64,000 bases of DNA from NCBI GenBank assembly GCA_050013235.1, contig JBEKFQ010000012.1:7902-71901 (forward strand), read 5' to 3'. Positions 44,590 through 53,372 of the stretch are shown here, piece after piece. The translations under genes and the position numbers were made by a program. Position 1 is the stretch's first letter; each line of letters begins with the position of its first letter. A model generated the notes under the pieces. It was given only the letters and a program-made list of their open reading frames with translations. It did no database searches and was not told where the DNA came from. This stretch comes from RH-AL1 sp050013235 (GTDB lineage: Bacteria; Pseudomonadota; Alphaproteobacteria; Rhizobiales; Beijerinckiaceae).

Positions 44590-45417
44590 ATGCCCTACAA
44601 TCTCATCATGCCCGCCGGCGGCCCGGCCCTGCGCGACGCGGCAACGCCGCTGGCCGTCAATTTCGGACCGGTGGCGGCCGATTACGGACGCTATCGCGCG
44701 GGCTTTCCGCAACGCTTCTTCAAGCGGCTGTTCGACGACGCCTGGGTGCGTCCGGGCGACCGCGTGCTCGATCTCGGCACCGGCACCGGCACGATCGCGC
44801 GCGGCCTCGCGCTACGCGGCTGCCAAGCCACGGGTCTCGATTTCGAGCAGAACCTCTTGACCGAAGCCATGCGGCTCGACCGCGAGGCCGCCACCGGCGT
44901 CACTTACGTCCAGGGCAAGGCCGAGGACACCGGCCTGCCCTCACGGAGTTTCGAGGTGGTGACGGCCGGCCAATGCTGGCATTGGTTCGACCGCCCCAAA
45001 GCGGTCGCCGAGGCCGCCCGCGTGCTGGTGCCGGGCGGACGGCTGATCATCGCCCATTTCGATTGGCTCGGAATGCGCGGCAATGTCGTGGCCATGACCG
45101 AGGCTCTGGTGGAGCGCTATAATCCGGACTGGCAGCTCGGCAACAATTCCGGCATCTACCCCGACTTTCTCGCCGATTTGTCGGAGGGCGGCTTCACGGG
45201 GCTCGAAACCTTCTCTTTCGACGTGGACGTCTCCTATACCCACGAAGCCTGGCGCGGCCGCACCCGCGCCAGCGCCGGCATTGGCGCATCGCTCCCGGCG
45301 GAGGAGGTCGCGCGGTTCGACGCCGAACTGGCCGAAGCGCTAAGGGAAGGCTGGCCGACCGAGCCGCTGGTGGTGCCGCACCGGGTGTGGGCGCTGAAGG
45401 GGGAATGGGCGGGGTGA
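44590..45417 (+). CDS. Class I SAM-dependent methyltransferase
   Basis: A 275-residue protein. SAM motif I is VLDLGTGTGTIARGL (about 57-71), motif II/III is GKAEDTGLPSRSFEVVTAGQCWHWFD, and motif post-I is ATGLDFEQNLLTEA. Overall it resembles the Methyltransf_11 group of ubiquinone/menaquinone (UbiE-like) and small-molecule methyltransferases, so the substrate is unclear. It starts 5 bp after the cytochrome b561 stop, so the two may be an operon. No UbiE-specific feature is seen. Confidence 0.85.
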   Translation: MPYNLIMPAGGPALRDAATPLAVNFGPVAADYGRYRAGFPQRFFKRLFDDAWVRPGDRVLDLGTGTGTIARGLALRGCQATGLDFEQNLLTEAMRLDREAATGVTYVQGKAEDTGLPSRSFEVVTAGQCWHWFDRPKAVAEAARVLVPGGRLIIAHFDWLGMRGNVVAMTEALVERYNPDWQLGNNSGIYPDFLADLSEGGFTGLETFSFDVDVSYTHEAWRGRTRASAGIGASLPAEEVARFDAELAEALREGWPTEPLVVPHRVWALKGEWAG

Positions 45418-45642
45418 GGGGGAGGGGTGGGGGTGCGCAGCGAGGATCGGCTAGAACTTTAATTGCCGCAGGTTCCAAATTGGGGTTCATGCGATTTTGA
45501 CCACAGCGGTCGGTGAGGTGCGGACTATAAGAACAGATGAAAACCGACGTGCCACAGACATAGCAATATTGCGGGAGGCCAATGTCTTGGTTGTTTGTTC
45601 TTTTGTGTGAGCTATGACAATCCAATTAGCGGAGCGGCGAAC

Positions 45643-46848
45643 ATGTCTTTGCTCGATATTCTTTTAGACAAAATAACAGAAACGGACCTCAACAATCTCA
45701 TTTCGACTGGTGTCCCAGAGTCCCCTACGATTGACTATAAGCGAGATACCTACGGAAACTCGGATAGAGGCAAGCACGATTTTCTCGCCGACGTATCGTC
45801 CTTTGCAAATACCAACGGCGGCGACATAGTTATCGGAATCGACGAAGCCAGCGGGTTGCCTATTGAGGTCAAACCATTCACAGGCGACATCGATGCCGAA
45901 GTTCTACGCCTCGAAAGCATCGCCCTTTCTGGTATCGAACCCCGACTGACCAATTTGCGCATTCGTTCGGTTCCCGTCATCGGCGGGCACGTCATCATAG
46001 TGCGAATACCGCGCAGCTTTGTCCCGCCACACCGGGTCATCGCGCAAAACAGCAGCCGATTTTACGCGCGAGCCGGGACAAGGAAGTACGAACCAAACGT
46101 CGACCAGCTACGCCATCTCTTTATAGATGCGCCTCACATGCTGGAGCGCATCCGGTCGTTTCAGGCGGATCGCCTTGTGAAGATCGCGGCTGGAGACACG
46201 CCGATTCCTCTTGGTCAGCTTGGGAAAGTGGTTCTTCACGTCATTCCCCTCCCCTCTTTCGCGGACGGGCGCATGGCCGATATTGTGTCCGAACTTGCGA
46301 AAGGAACTCACGTCCCGCTTCCGCTTGATGAGGTGGGTCTCCCCTCTCAAAACTCGGTGAATTTGGACGGATATTTGAATTACTCCGTTAGCGCGCCCAA
46401 CACTCGCAAAGGCTATTCGCAGTTTTTTCGGAATGGAGCCATAGAAGGTGTCGGCGAGCTAAGAAGCGACGACAACGTAAATTCGCGTTTCATAACCAGA
46501 GACCTGACGAATCTTGTTGTGTCGCGGGTCCGACAATACCTTGACGTGTTGAAAGCCTATGATCTAGGCCTTCCGGTCTACATTTTCCTGTCTATTTGTA
46601 ACGCCACTCGTGTCGTCTACCGATATGCTGATGCCTCTGGCATGGGGTGGCATGATAGCCCTCCCTTATCTCGCGAGATTGTCTCTTTGCCTGAAATCTA
46701 CATCGATAACTTTGACGTTGACGTTATTGATGTAATGCGACCAGCCTTCACCACCCTTTGGAACGCGGTCGGTTTTTCGAGCTGTGACAGATACAACGAC
46801 GTTCCGAAGTGGAAAGGCTCGAGTCCATATGCGCTATGGTGGCACTAG
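45643..46848 (+). CDS. AlbA_2/Schlafen-type putative DNA-binding protein
   Basis: A 401-residue protein. The N-terminal domain, about residues 25-150, has the AlbA_2 (Schlafen) pattern: TIDYKRDTYGNS, HDFLADVSSFANTNGGDIVIGID and VIGGHVIIVRIPRS, then FYARAGTRKYEPN. The C-terminal 250 residues match nothing I know. The coding sequence is distinctly lower in GC than its neighbours, consistent with horizontal acquisition. GGAG at 45631-45634 supports ATG 45643. Family members occur in transcription regulators and anti-phage contexts; no partner is adjacent. Confidence 0.7.
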   Translation: MSLLDILLDKITETDLNNLISTGVPESPTIDYKRDTYGNSDRGKHDFLADVSSFANTNGGDIVIGIDEASGLPIEVKPFTGDIDAEVLRLESIALSGIEPRLTNLRIRSVPVIGGHVIIVRIPRSFVPPHRVIAQNSSRFYARAGTRKYEPNVDQLRHLFIDAPHMLERIRSFQADRLVKIAAGDTPIPLGQLGKVVLHVIPLPSFADGRMADIVSELAKGTHVPLPLDEVGLPSQNSVNLDGYLNYSVSAPNTRKGYSQFFRNGAIEGVGELRSDDNVNSRFITRDLTNLVVSRVRQYLDVLKAYDLGLPVYIFLSICNATRVVYRYADASGMGWHDSPPLSREIVSLPEIYIDNFDVDVIDVMRPAFTTLWNAVGFSSCDRYNDVPKWKGSSPYALWWH

Positions 46849-46954
46849 CATAGGGGCAATGCATTCCGCGCGATCCACGCCGTCGAGATCCATGCGGATA
46901 TCTCAGCGATCCTCGCCTTTTTAAAAAGGCCGAAGATAGCCATCCCGGACCCCC

Positions 46955-47524
46955 TCAAGAAATCGCCGATCCAATGAGGAAAGCCCCGAACGTGCCGAGC
47001 GTCACGGCCGTTGCCTTGGCGACGTAAGGCGCGGCTCCGACGCGCGCGAGACCCGCGCCGCCCGCGATCCAAACGCCGCCGCTCGCGATCGCAAGGGCCA
47101 CGATTGCCGCGAGATGACCTATCATGGTTGCAGGACCGGCTACGACGGGCGGCATCAGGCCGAAGGCGATGACGAGGCTCTTGGGGTTCAGCAAGGTGGT
47201 GATGAAAACGGTTCGCGCTCGCACGGGACCGTTTATATCAAAACGTTTCGCGCCGCCCCGCCAAAGCGACAGGGCGGTCCAAAACAGCCAGGCCGCGGCG
47301 GTGAATTTCAACGCGACGATCATCATCGGCTTATTTGCGAGAACCGGACCCGCGAGCAGCACCAGCGATCCCACGGCAAGGATGTAACCCGCCGCGACCG
47401 CCACCACGAGCGGCAGCGCCCGACGGCCGGCGAGTGCGCCGGCCGAGGCCAGCAGCGCGTTGGTCGGGCCAGGCGCCGCCAGCAACACGAGGGACGTCGC
47501 GGCAAATGTGACGGCGTCGAGCAT
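46955..47524 (-). CDS. LysE/RhtB-family exporter
   Basis: A 189-residue integral membrane protein with about six helices. The N-terminal LVLLAAPGPTNALLASAGALAGRR is the typical LysE signature (PGP...G...G...). TLLNPKSLVIAFG is the second family hallmark (NPK). Members export amino acids such as lysine, homoserine or threonine. ATG 47524 is the first methionine of the core; an earlier in-frame start at 47560 adds charged residues. The next upstream gene is an antitoxin. Confidence 0.85.
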   Translation of the reverse strand: MLDAVTFAATSLVLLAAPGPTNALLASAGALAGRRALPLVVAVAAGYILAVGSLVLLAGPVLANKPMMIVALKFTAAAWLFWTALSLWRGGAKRFDINGPVRARTVFITTLLNPKSLVIAFGLMPPVVAGPATMIGHLAAIVALAIASGGVWIAGGAGLARVGAAPYVAKATAVTLGTFGAFLIGSAIS

Positions 47525-47634
47525 TTTTTTCGCGATCCTGGATTTGTTGCCGGCGCGCAATCTCGACCCTAACGCCGCGGCGGCTGTTGTTTCGTTGGAT
47601 TACAGTGACACTTTACTAAACCCCGAATCCGTGG

Positions 47635-47940
47635 TCACCGCGCGGCATCGCGCCGTGCCCGGCGGGGCGATAACGTCTGTCGCGAAATATCGTGTTCGAG
47701 CAGTTCGCGGATATAGCGCGTGTAGGGAATCCCCCGCGCCTTGGCTTTGTCTTTCACGGCGTCGAGCAGCGGTTGCGGCACGCGCATATTGATTTGCGCC
47801 GCCTTTTTCTCGAATTCGAAATGAACCGGTTTGAATTGCGAAAAGTCGTAATCCGACAAATCCGCTTCATCGACGAACTTTTCGGCTTCTTCATCGGACT
47901 TCAAAACCGGAAACGGCTTAAGATCCTTTGGAGCGCTCAT
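47635..47940 (-). CDS. CopG/BrnA-type antitoxin without partner
   Basis: A 101-residue protein. The pattern QINMRVPQPLLDAVKDKAKARGIPYTRYIRELLEHDI is a ribbon-helix-helix (CopG-type) DNA-binding domain preceded by a toxin-binding region (FPVLKSDEEAEKFVDEADLSDYDFSQF). It is typical of antitoxins paired with BrnT or similar RelE-like toxins. The toxin gene normally precedes it, but the upstream 438 bp holds no such gene, only the structured element. It is therefore an orphan, either a regulator or the relic of a pair. The start is ATG 47940. Confidence 0.7.
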   Translation of the reverse strand: MSAPKDLKPFPVLKSDEEAEKFVDEADLSDYDFSQFKPVHFEFEKKAAQINMRVPQPLLDAVKDKAKARGIPYTRYIRELLEHDISRQTLSPRRARRDAAR

Positions 47941-48003
47941 CAACGTGATCCCGGCCGAATGCGAATATTCAGTGAGGACGCGCGGCGAGGACGCGGACCT
48001 ACC

Positions 48004-48134
48004 CATTGATTGCTTGGCTGACCCTCGCTCCCGGAATTTCGTGTGTCAAGGACGGCGCAAAGCGCCGCCAGCTCCGCTGGTTTCATCCTTGACACACGAA
48101 ATTCCGGGAGCATCCTCGCCACCAAGCGATCAAT
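48004..48134. repeat. Nested multi-hairpin inverted repeat element
   Basis: A 131-bp element. The outer arms are ATTGATTGCTTGG (48004) and CCAAGCGATCAAT (ending 48134). A perfect 26-bp inverted repeat lies inside (48027-48052 with 48086-48111). Two short hairpins, CGGCGCAAAGCGCCG and CCAGCTCCGCTGG, lie in the central loop. It occupies the 438-bp gap between the antitoxin and DUF1097 genes. It could be a structured RNA, a MITE-like mobile element or a regulatory site. Confidence 0.8.
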
Positions 48135-48378
48135 AGGTTATCTCGCGCAGTCGCGCCTGACCACGGCCTGACCTTAAATCGCCGCGCTCGCGGCGAGAGC
48201 CGTAGACCACCATAATCCGGCCCGGACGATCCCCGCCGCGCCCCCGTCCCGGTCCCCCGTCCCGAGCTCGAAAGGAGGCTAAGGACCAACTACGCCGTGA
48301 AGCGTGGCTGTGATAGCATCCGCGCGCGGTTGGAAGGTTCCTGCTTAAAGGATCCATGCCGCGAGGGGGGAAGAAACA

Positions 48379-48891
48379 ATGGATATGATCACGGCATTAG
48401 CGGTCAGTATTGGCCTATTGGGTGGCGTCGCGACATGGTTGTTCCTTGGGCCGCTCGGCACGCTTGGACTGTCGATCTGGGCCGCTTTCATCGGCTGGGC
48501 GACGTTTTATCATTGCGGCGGCAAGGAAGCCGGGTTGCAGAAGGCCATCGTGAACAATCTGTTCGGCGCGGTCGTCGCTTGGGTTGCGTTGTTGCTCATC
48601 ACGAAGGTCCCGCTCGCCGGTTCGCTCGGCCTGCCGGTTTGGGCTGCCATCTGCGTCGCGATCACGGTGTTCGTTCTTGTCTACGCCGCGAAATACCCGC
48701 TGTTCAGCGACATTCCCGCTGGGGTGCTTGGCTATGCCGCTGTCGTCGCGATGGCGCTTGCCGGTGGCAAGCTCGACGCACTGACGGCGGCATCGTTTGC
48801 AAATCCGCTGATCAGCATCGCGATCTCGTTGGTGATCGGCGCGTTGTTCGGCTACGTCTCCGAAAAGGCCGCGGGCGCGATCGCCAAGTAA
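48379..48891 (+). CDS. DUF1097 family membrane protein
   Basis: A 170-residue membrane protein with about five helices and the conserved opening MDMITALAVSIGLLGGVATWLF and the WATFYHCGG loop of the DUF1097 family (YcdZ-like). Function unknown; the family is often associated with small-molecule or formate-type membrane proteins only by neighbourhood. The start ATG 48379 has GAGGGGGG at 48362. Repeat copy F follows 5 bp after the stop. Confidence 0.8.
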   Translation: MDMITALAVSIGLLGGVATWLFLGPLGTLGLSIWAAFIGWATFYHCGGKEAGLQKAIVNNLFGAVVAWVALLLITKVPLAGSLGLPVWAAICVAITVFVLVYAAKYPLFSDIPAGVLGYAAVVAMALAGGKLDALTAASFANPLISIAISLVIGALFGYVSEKAAGAIAK

Positions 48892-48895
48892 GAGG

Positions 48896-48945
48896 CTAGA
48901 GCGTTTTCCACCTGGGTGAAACCGCCCAGGTGGAAAATCGCGGTT
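48896..48945 (+). repeat. Single-module copy of the CTAG repeat (copy F)
   Basis: It begins CTAGAGCGTTTTCC, forms the stem CCACCTGGGTG...CGCCCAGGTGG and then ends without the second module. It lies in the short gap between the convergent DUF1097 gene and sdhB and probably acts as a terminator for both. Confidence 0.75.
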
Positions 48946-48954
48946 GAGGCCTGA

Positions 48955-49734
48955 TTAAATCTGCCGCTCGATCATCATGCTCTTGATCTGCGAAATCGCC
49001 TTGGCGGGGTTCAGCCCCTTGGGGCAAGCCTTGGCGCAATTCATGATCGTGTGGCAGCGGTAGAGACGGAAGGGATCCTCGACATTGTCGAGCCGCTCGC
49101 CGGTGGCCTCGTCGCGGGAATCGATCAGCCAGCGATAGGCCTGGAGCAACACGGCGGGACCGAGATAGCGGTCGCCGTTCCACCAATAGCTCGGGCACGA
49201 AGTCGAGCAGCAGGCGCAGAGGATGCACTCGTAGAGGCCGTCGAGTTTCGAACGGTCGGCGGGCGTCTGCCGCCATTCCTTCTCGGGCGCGGGCGTCTTG
49301 GTCTGGAGCCAGGGCTGGATCGAGGCGTGCTGAGCGTAAAAGTTGGTGAGATCGGGCACGAGATCCTTCACCACCATCATATGCGGCAGCGGATAGATTT
49401 TGACCGCGCCGGTCACCTCGTCCATGCCCTTGGTGCAGGCGAGCGTGTTGGTGCCGTCGATATTCATCGCGCAGGAGCCGCAGATGCCTTCGCGGCAGGA
49501 GCGGCGGAAGGTCAAGGTCGGGTCCACCTTGGATTTGATCCAGATGATCGCGTCGAGGATCATCGGCCCGCAATCGTCGCGGTCGACGAAATAGGTGTCG
49601 ATGCGCGGGTTCTTGCCGTCGTCCGGGTTCCAGCGATAAATCCGGAATTCCTTCAGATTCGCGGCGCCCGCGGGCTTCGGCCAGGTCTTGCCGGTGCCGA
49701 CGACGGAATTTTTGGGAAGTGTGAGCTGGACCAT
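48955..49734 (-). CDS. sdhB: Succinate dehydrogenase iron-sulfur subunit
   Basis: A 259-residue subunit of complex II that relays electrons from FAD to ubiquinone through three clusters. The 2Fe-2S ligands are in CREGICGSCAMNIDG with a later AC, the 4Fe-4S ligands in CILCACCSTSCP and the 3Fe-4S ligands in CHTIMNCAKACPKG. It is the last gene of the sdhCDAB operon on the minus strand, preceded by 96 bp after sdhA. Repeat copy F lies directly beyond its stop. Confidence 0.98.
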   Translation of the reverse strand: MVQLTLPKNSVVGTGKTWPKPAGAANLKEFRIYRWNPDDGKNPRIDTYFVDRDDCGPMILDAIIWIKSKVDPTLTFRRSCREGICGSCAMNIDGTNTLACTKGMDEVTGAVKIYPLPHMMVVKDLVPDLTNFYAQHASIQPWLQTKTPAPEKEWRQTPADRSKLDGLYECILCACCSTSCPSYWWNGDRYLGPAVLLQAYRWLIDSRDEATGERLDNVEDPFRLYRCHTIMNCAKACPKGLNPAKAISQIKSMMIERQI

Positions 49735-49830
49735 GGGTTCCCTCGATTGGCTCGACTTGACGCGGCACCTCCCTTCGCCCGCAAGCGGGCGAAGGACAAT
49801 CGCGTTGATTTACCGTTGTTTTCCGTCGAT

Positions 49831-51669
49831 TCAGTACACCCGCGCCTTCGGCTCGATATACTGCATCTCGTCCGTCATCGTATAGCTGTGCACCGGCCGG
49901 TAATCGATCGAGACCGACTTCGTCTCGGGCTCGATGGAGGCCAGCGTGTGCTTCATCCAGTTTTGGTCGTCGCGTGCGGTGAAATCCTCGCGGGCATGGG
50001 CGCCGCGCGATTCCGTGCGATTGACGGCGCCGTCCATGGTCACCACCGCCTGGACGATGAGATTGTCGAATTCCATCGTCTCGACGAGATCGGAATTCCA
50101 GATCAGCGAGCGGTCGGTGATGCCGATCTGATCAGTCGCCTGCCAGACCTCGTGGATGAGCTTGGAGCCCTCTTCCAAGGTTTCGCCGGTGCGGTAGACC
50201 GCGCAATTGGTCTGCATGACGCGCTGCATCCGCAGCCGCAATTCGGCGGTCGGTATGCCGCCCTTGGCATTGCGGAAATGATCGAGCCGCGAGAGCGCGA
50301 GATCGGCCGAGTCCGCCGGCAGTTCCGCCTGCTTGGCGCCGGGCTGCACGAGTTCCGCCGCGCGCAGGCCCGCCGCGCGGCCAAACACCACGAGATCGAT
50401 CAGCGAGTTGGAGCCCAGGCGGTTGGCGCCGTGGACGGAGACGCAGGCCGCCTCGCCGATCGCCATCAGGCCCGGCACGATCACGTCGGGATCGCCATCC
50501 TTCTTGATGAGAACCTCGCCGTGGAAGTTCGTGGGGATGCCGCCCATGTTGTAATGGACCGTCGGAATGACCGGGATCGGCTCCTTGGTGAGATCGACGC
50601 CGGCAAAGATTCGCGCGCTCTCGGAAATGCCGGGCAGCCGCTCGTGCAGCACGCTCGGCTCGAGATGGTCGAGATGCAGGAAAATGTGATCCTTGTTCTT
50701 GCCGACGCCACGGCCTTCGCGGATTTCCATCGTCATGGCGCGGGATACCATGTCGCGCGGCGCGAGATCCTTCACCGACGGCGCGTAACGCTCCATGAAG
50801 CGCTCGCCCTCGCCATTGGTGAGATAGCCGCCTTCGCCGCGCGCGCCTTCGGTGATCAGGCAACCCGCGCCGTAAATGCCGGTCGGATGGAATTGCACGA
50901 ATTCCATGTCCTGCAGCGGCAGGCCCGCGCGCAGCACCATGGCATTGCCGTCGCCGGTGCAGGTATGGGCCGAGGTAGCGGAGAAGAAGGCCCGGCCATA
51001 GCCGCCGGTGGCGAGCATCACGAGTTGCGCCCGGAACCGGTGGATCGTGCCGTCGTCGAGCTTGAGGCAGACGACGCCGCGGCAACGGCCGTCCTCCATG
51101 ATCAGATCGATGGCGAAATATTCGATGAAGAATTCCGTATCGTTCTTCAGGGCCTGGCCGTAGAGCGTGTGAAGCATGGCATGGCCGGTCCGGTCGGCGG
51201 CGGCGCAGGTGCGTTGGGCCGGCGGACCCTTACCGAAATCGGTGGTCATGCCGCCGAACGGGCGCTGGTAGATCCGGCCATCCTCCGTGCGGGAGAAAGG
51301 CACGCCCCAATGCTCGAGCTCGTAAACCGCCTTCGGCGCGTTACGGCAGAGATATTCGATGGCGTCTTGATCGCCCAGCCAATCCGACCCCTTCACGGTG
51401 TCGTACATGTGCCATTTCCAATTGTCCGGCCCCATGTTGGCGAGCGATGCCGCGACACCGCCTTGGGCCGCGACCGTATGCGAACGGGTAGGAAACACCT
51501 TGGAAATACAGGCCGTGCGCAGACCGGCCTGCGAGCATCCGACGGTGGCGCGAAGCCCGGCCCCGCCCGCGCCGACCACCACGACATCGAAGGTGTGATC
51601 GGTGATGGGATAGGCCGCGCCGCCAAAAGCTGGGGCTTTGCCGCCGTTTAGGGAACCGTTCGATGCCAT
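49831..51669 (-). CDS. sdhA: Succinate dehydrogenase flavoprotein subunit
   Basis: A 612-residue catalytic subunit that oxidises succinate to fumarate. The FAD motif is DVVVVGAGGAGLRAT, the covalent FAD histidine is in RSHTVAAQGGVAAS and the catalytic region is MEFVQFHPTGIYGAGCLITEGARGEGG. The C-terminal HREDFTARDD-type segment, here SRGAHAREDFTARDDQNW, is normal. It is part of the minus-strand sdhCDAB operon. A very long reading frame on the opposite strand (49051-51651) is an artefact of GC-rich codon usage. Confidence 0.98.
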   Translation of the reverse strand: MASNGSLNGGKAPAFGGAAYPITDHTFDVVVVGAGGAGLRATVGCSQAGLRTACISKVFPTRSHTVAAQGGVAASLANMGPDNWKWHMYDTVKGSDWLGDQDAIEYLCRNAPKAVYELEHWGVPFSRTEDGRIYQRPFGGMTTDFGKGPPAQRTCAAADRTGHAMLHTLYGQALKNDTEFFIEYFAIDLIMEDGRCRGVVCLKLDDGTIHRFRAQLVMLATGGYGRAFFSATSAHTCTGDGNAMVLRAGLPLQDMEFVQFHPTGIYGAGCLITEGARGEGGYLTNGEGERFMERYAPSVKDLAPRDMVSRAMTMEIREGRGVGKNKDHIFLHLDHLEPSVLHERLPGISESARIFAGVDLTKEPIPVIPTVHYNMGGIPTNFHGEVLIKKDGDPDVIVPGLMAIGEAACVSVHGANRLGSNSLIDLVVFGRAAGLRAAELVQPGAKQAELPADSADLALSRLDHFRNAKGGIPTAELRLRMQRVMQTNCAVYRTGETLEEGSKLIHEVWQATDQIGITDRSLIWNSDLVETMEFDNLIVQAVVTMDGAVNRTESRGAHAREDFTARDDQNWMKHTLASIEPETKSVSIDYRPVHSYTMTDEMQYIEPKARVY

Positions 51670-51741
51670 GGAAACGCCTTTCAGCTCAAGGGGATTGCCG
51701 CGCCGGCAGGTTGCTCGAGAAGCTTTTGCCCGGAGGGCAGT

Positions 51742-52134
51742 TCAAGCAAAGCTAATCTTCAAAAGCGCATAGACGCTGGCGAGACCAACAGTGGCGCAGA
51801 AGGAAAGATTGGCGACCAAGGCCCAGCTCTTCCAATGCGTGTCTTGGATATAATCGTCGATGATCGACTGCATCCCGATTTTCATGTGGTAAATGCTGGC
51901 GCTGACGAAGAGAAGAAACAAAATCGTGGGGCAGGCCCTGCCGAGTTCCGCGTGCGCCTTCACGAAATCCTTGTGAACCAGCGTCACGAGGATAAAGACA
52001 AAGGCGATCGACAACGGGATCAGCACGATGGAGGTCACGTGCATCGCCCAAGCGGCCCGGGTGCCAGACCGCGCGGTCCCGAGGAACCGGATTTGGCTGG
52101 CGGCGGTTTTCAGGGAACTGGGATCATTCGCCAT
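51742..52134 (-). CDS. sdhD: Succinate dehydrogenase membrane anchor subunit D
   Basis: A 130-residue membrane anchor with three helices. The heme/quinone region includes HMKIGMQSIIDDYIQDTHWK, and the first helix is WAMHVTSIVLIPLSIAFVFILV. It starts at ATG 52134; the earlier start at 52248 would add an unrelated 38 residues. It is 87 bp after sdhC and 72 bp before sdhA. Confidence 0.92.
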   Translation of the reverse strand: MANDPSSLKTAASQIRFLGTARSGTRAAWAMHVTSIVLIPLSIAFVFILVTLVHKDFVKAHAELGRACPTILFLLFVSASIYHMKIGMQSIIDDYIQDTHWKSWALVANLSFCATVGLASVYALLKISFA

Positions 52135-52220
52135 GGCTAGAAGGTCCTGACATCGAAAGTCACGTGCTCTTTTTATAGTCGTTTTTGATCGCCGGAACGT
52201 CACCGCCCCGCCGGAAGCGC

Positions 52221-52634
52221 TCAGGCGACGGCAAAAGCCACGAGCCACACAAGAACCGTCAACGTAATGCCGCCGGTCAATGTCGCCTTGGCCAGAAATT
52301 CACGGCCTTCGGCGTCCATCCCATGGCCCATATCCCAAATCAGATGGCGGAGGCCGCCGAGGAAATGGTGGAACAAGGCCCAAGTGAAGCCGAACAGAAC
52401 GACAAGGCCAGGCGCTGAGCCGAGCACCGCGGAAGCCACCTCAAATTGCGCCCGACCGCTAGCTAAGGCGATGAGATACCAGGCTAAAAGCAACGTCCCG
52501 GCATAGAGCGCGGCGCCGGTGATCCGGTGCATGATGGACATCGTCATCGTCAACATCGGACGATAAATCTGCAGGTGCGGGGACAGCGGGCGCCGGGCCG
52601 CGAGGTTCTGCGTATGCGTATCGATTTCAGCCAT
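52221..52634 (-). CDS. sdhC: Succinate dehydrogenase cytochrome b556 subunit C
   Basis: A 137-residue anchor. RPLSPHLQIYRPMLTMTMSIMHRITGAAL is the classic SdhC opening, with the S and R residues near the quinone site. HHFLGGLRHLIWDMGHG carries the heme histidine. Three helices follow. ATG 52634 marks the first residue of the conserved region. It is the first gene of the operon; the upstream gap is 513 bp. Confidence 0.95.
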   Translation of the reverse strand: MAEIDTHTQNLAARRPLSPHLQIYRPMLTMTMSIMHRITGAALYAGTLLLAWYLIALASGRAQFEVASAVLGSAPGLVVLFGFTWALFHHFLGGLRHLIWDMGHGMDAEGREFLAKATLTGGITLTVLVWLVAFAVA

Positions 52635-53147
52635 GAGATCGCCATCATCCAAACGTCGAGGAGTTCCCCTTAAAACGATCCTTGCTGCGCTGCAATGGCG
52701 AGATTGCCACGCTTTCGGCCGGCAAAGGAAAATTTTGCCTATTTTTGGGCGCCGGGAACGAAATGAAAGGCAGGGAACGGAATAAAAGGCGACGAAAAAA
52801 GTGAAAGGAAGGATGTTTCGCGACAACGGCCGCTGCCGCCGGGCGTCGCGCCGGGATTACAGGAATCGTCCCGCACGGAGACATCTGGCGGAAAATTTAA
52901 ATCTTTAGGGGGAAGCGGAAGATCGCGCCACCGGCGGCGATCGCAACGGCGATCCGCAAGGCCGTGCAAGAGACATCCAAATCCAGGCTGCTTCAGCCAG
53001 TGGCGATGCCATGTGCTCGTAAAGAGAAAACCTTAAGACGCCACCGTCGTTGGAACTTCAACCGGAAACCGGCCACGCGCACCTCCAAGGCTCGTTCTTC
53101 TCGAGACGAGACCTCTCACGCGCACCAGCATCCCTGCATTTCGCGGA
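52635..53147. other. Long spacer upstream of sdhC
   Basis: About 513 bp with no supportable gene. It includes purine-rich sequence around 52760-52810 and probably the sdh operon promoter nearer 52650-52750, but I see no strong consensus boxes or hairpin. Confidence 0.4.
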
Positions 53148-53372
53148 TCAGCGCGCGGCTTCCAAGGCTGCTTCGCGAACACACAAGATTTTCATATATT
53201 GCTTACCGGGCTCGGGAGCCACGGAGGTCGGCGCCAAAAGAGCCTGGCCCATGAAACCGCATTGCTGCGGCGTACTCGCTTTGGCCGTGGCAATGACGTC
53301 GATGGCGGTGTGCTGATCACAATCCGCGCCGCTCGTGTTTATCGAGCAGATGAGAACCAGAACATTCAACAT
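53148..53372 (-). CDS. Small cysteine-containing exported-type protein
   Basis: A 74-residue protein. The N-terminal MLNVLVLICSINTSGADCDQHTAIDVI is followed by CGFMGQALLAPTSVAPEPGKQYMKILCVREA. It has four cysteines, likely paired. The family of about 75-residue Rhizobiales proteins with this pattern is familiar but uncharacterised. GGAAAGGGG upstream on the minus strand supports ATG 53372. It is not obviously linked to its neighbours. Confidence 0.65.
   Translation of the reverse strand: MLNVLVLICSINTSGADCDQHTAIDVIATAKASTPQQCGFMGQALLAPTSVAPEPGKQYMKILCVREAALEAAR

Noticed and set aside
48297..48378. Short leader peptide with an AAAGGAGG-like site at 48270 before DUF1097
   Set aside because: The GTG start at 48297 opens a frame that only shadows DUF1097 in another frame; no conserved peptide is seen.
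49051..51651. 866-residue open reading frame opposite sdhA
   Set aside because: It mirrors the codon structure of sdhA/sdhB in a GC-rich genome and contains no family motif; sdhA and sdhB on the other strand are unambiguous.
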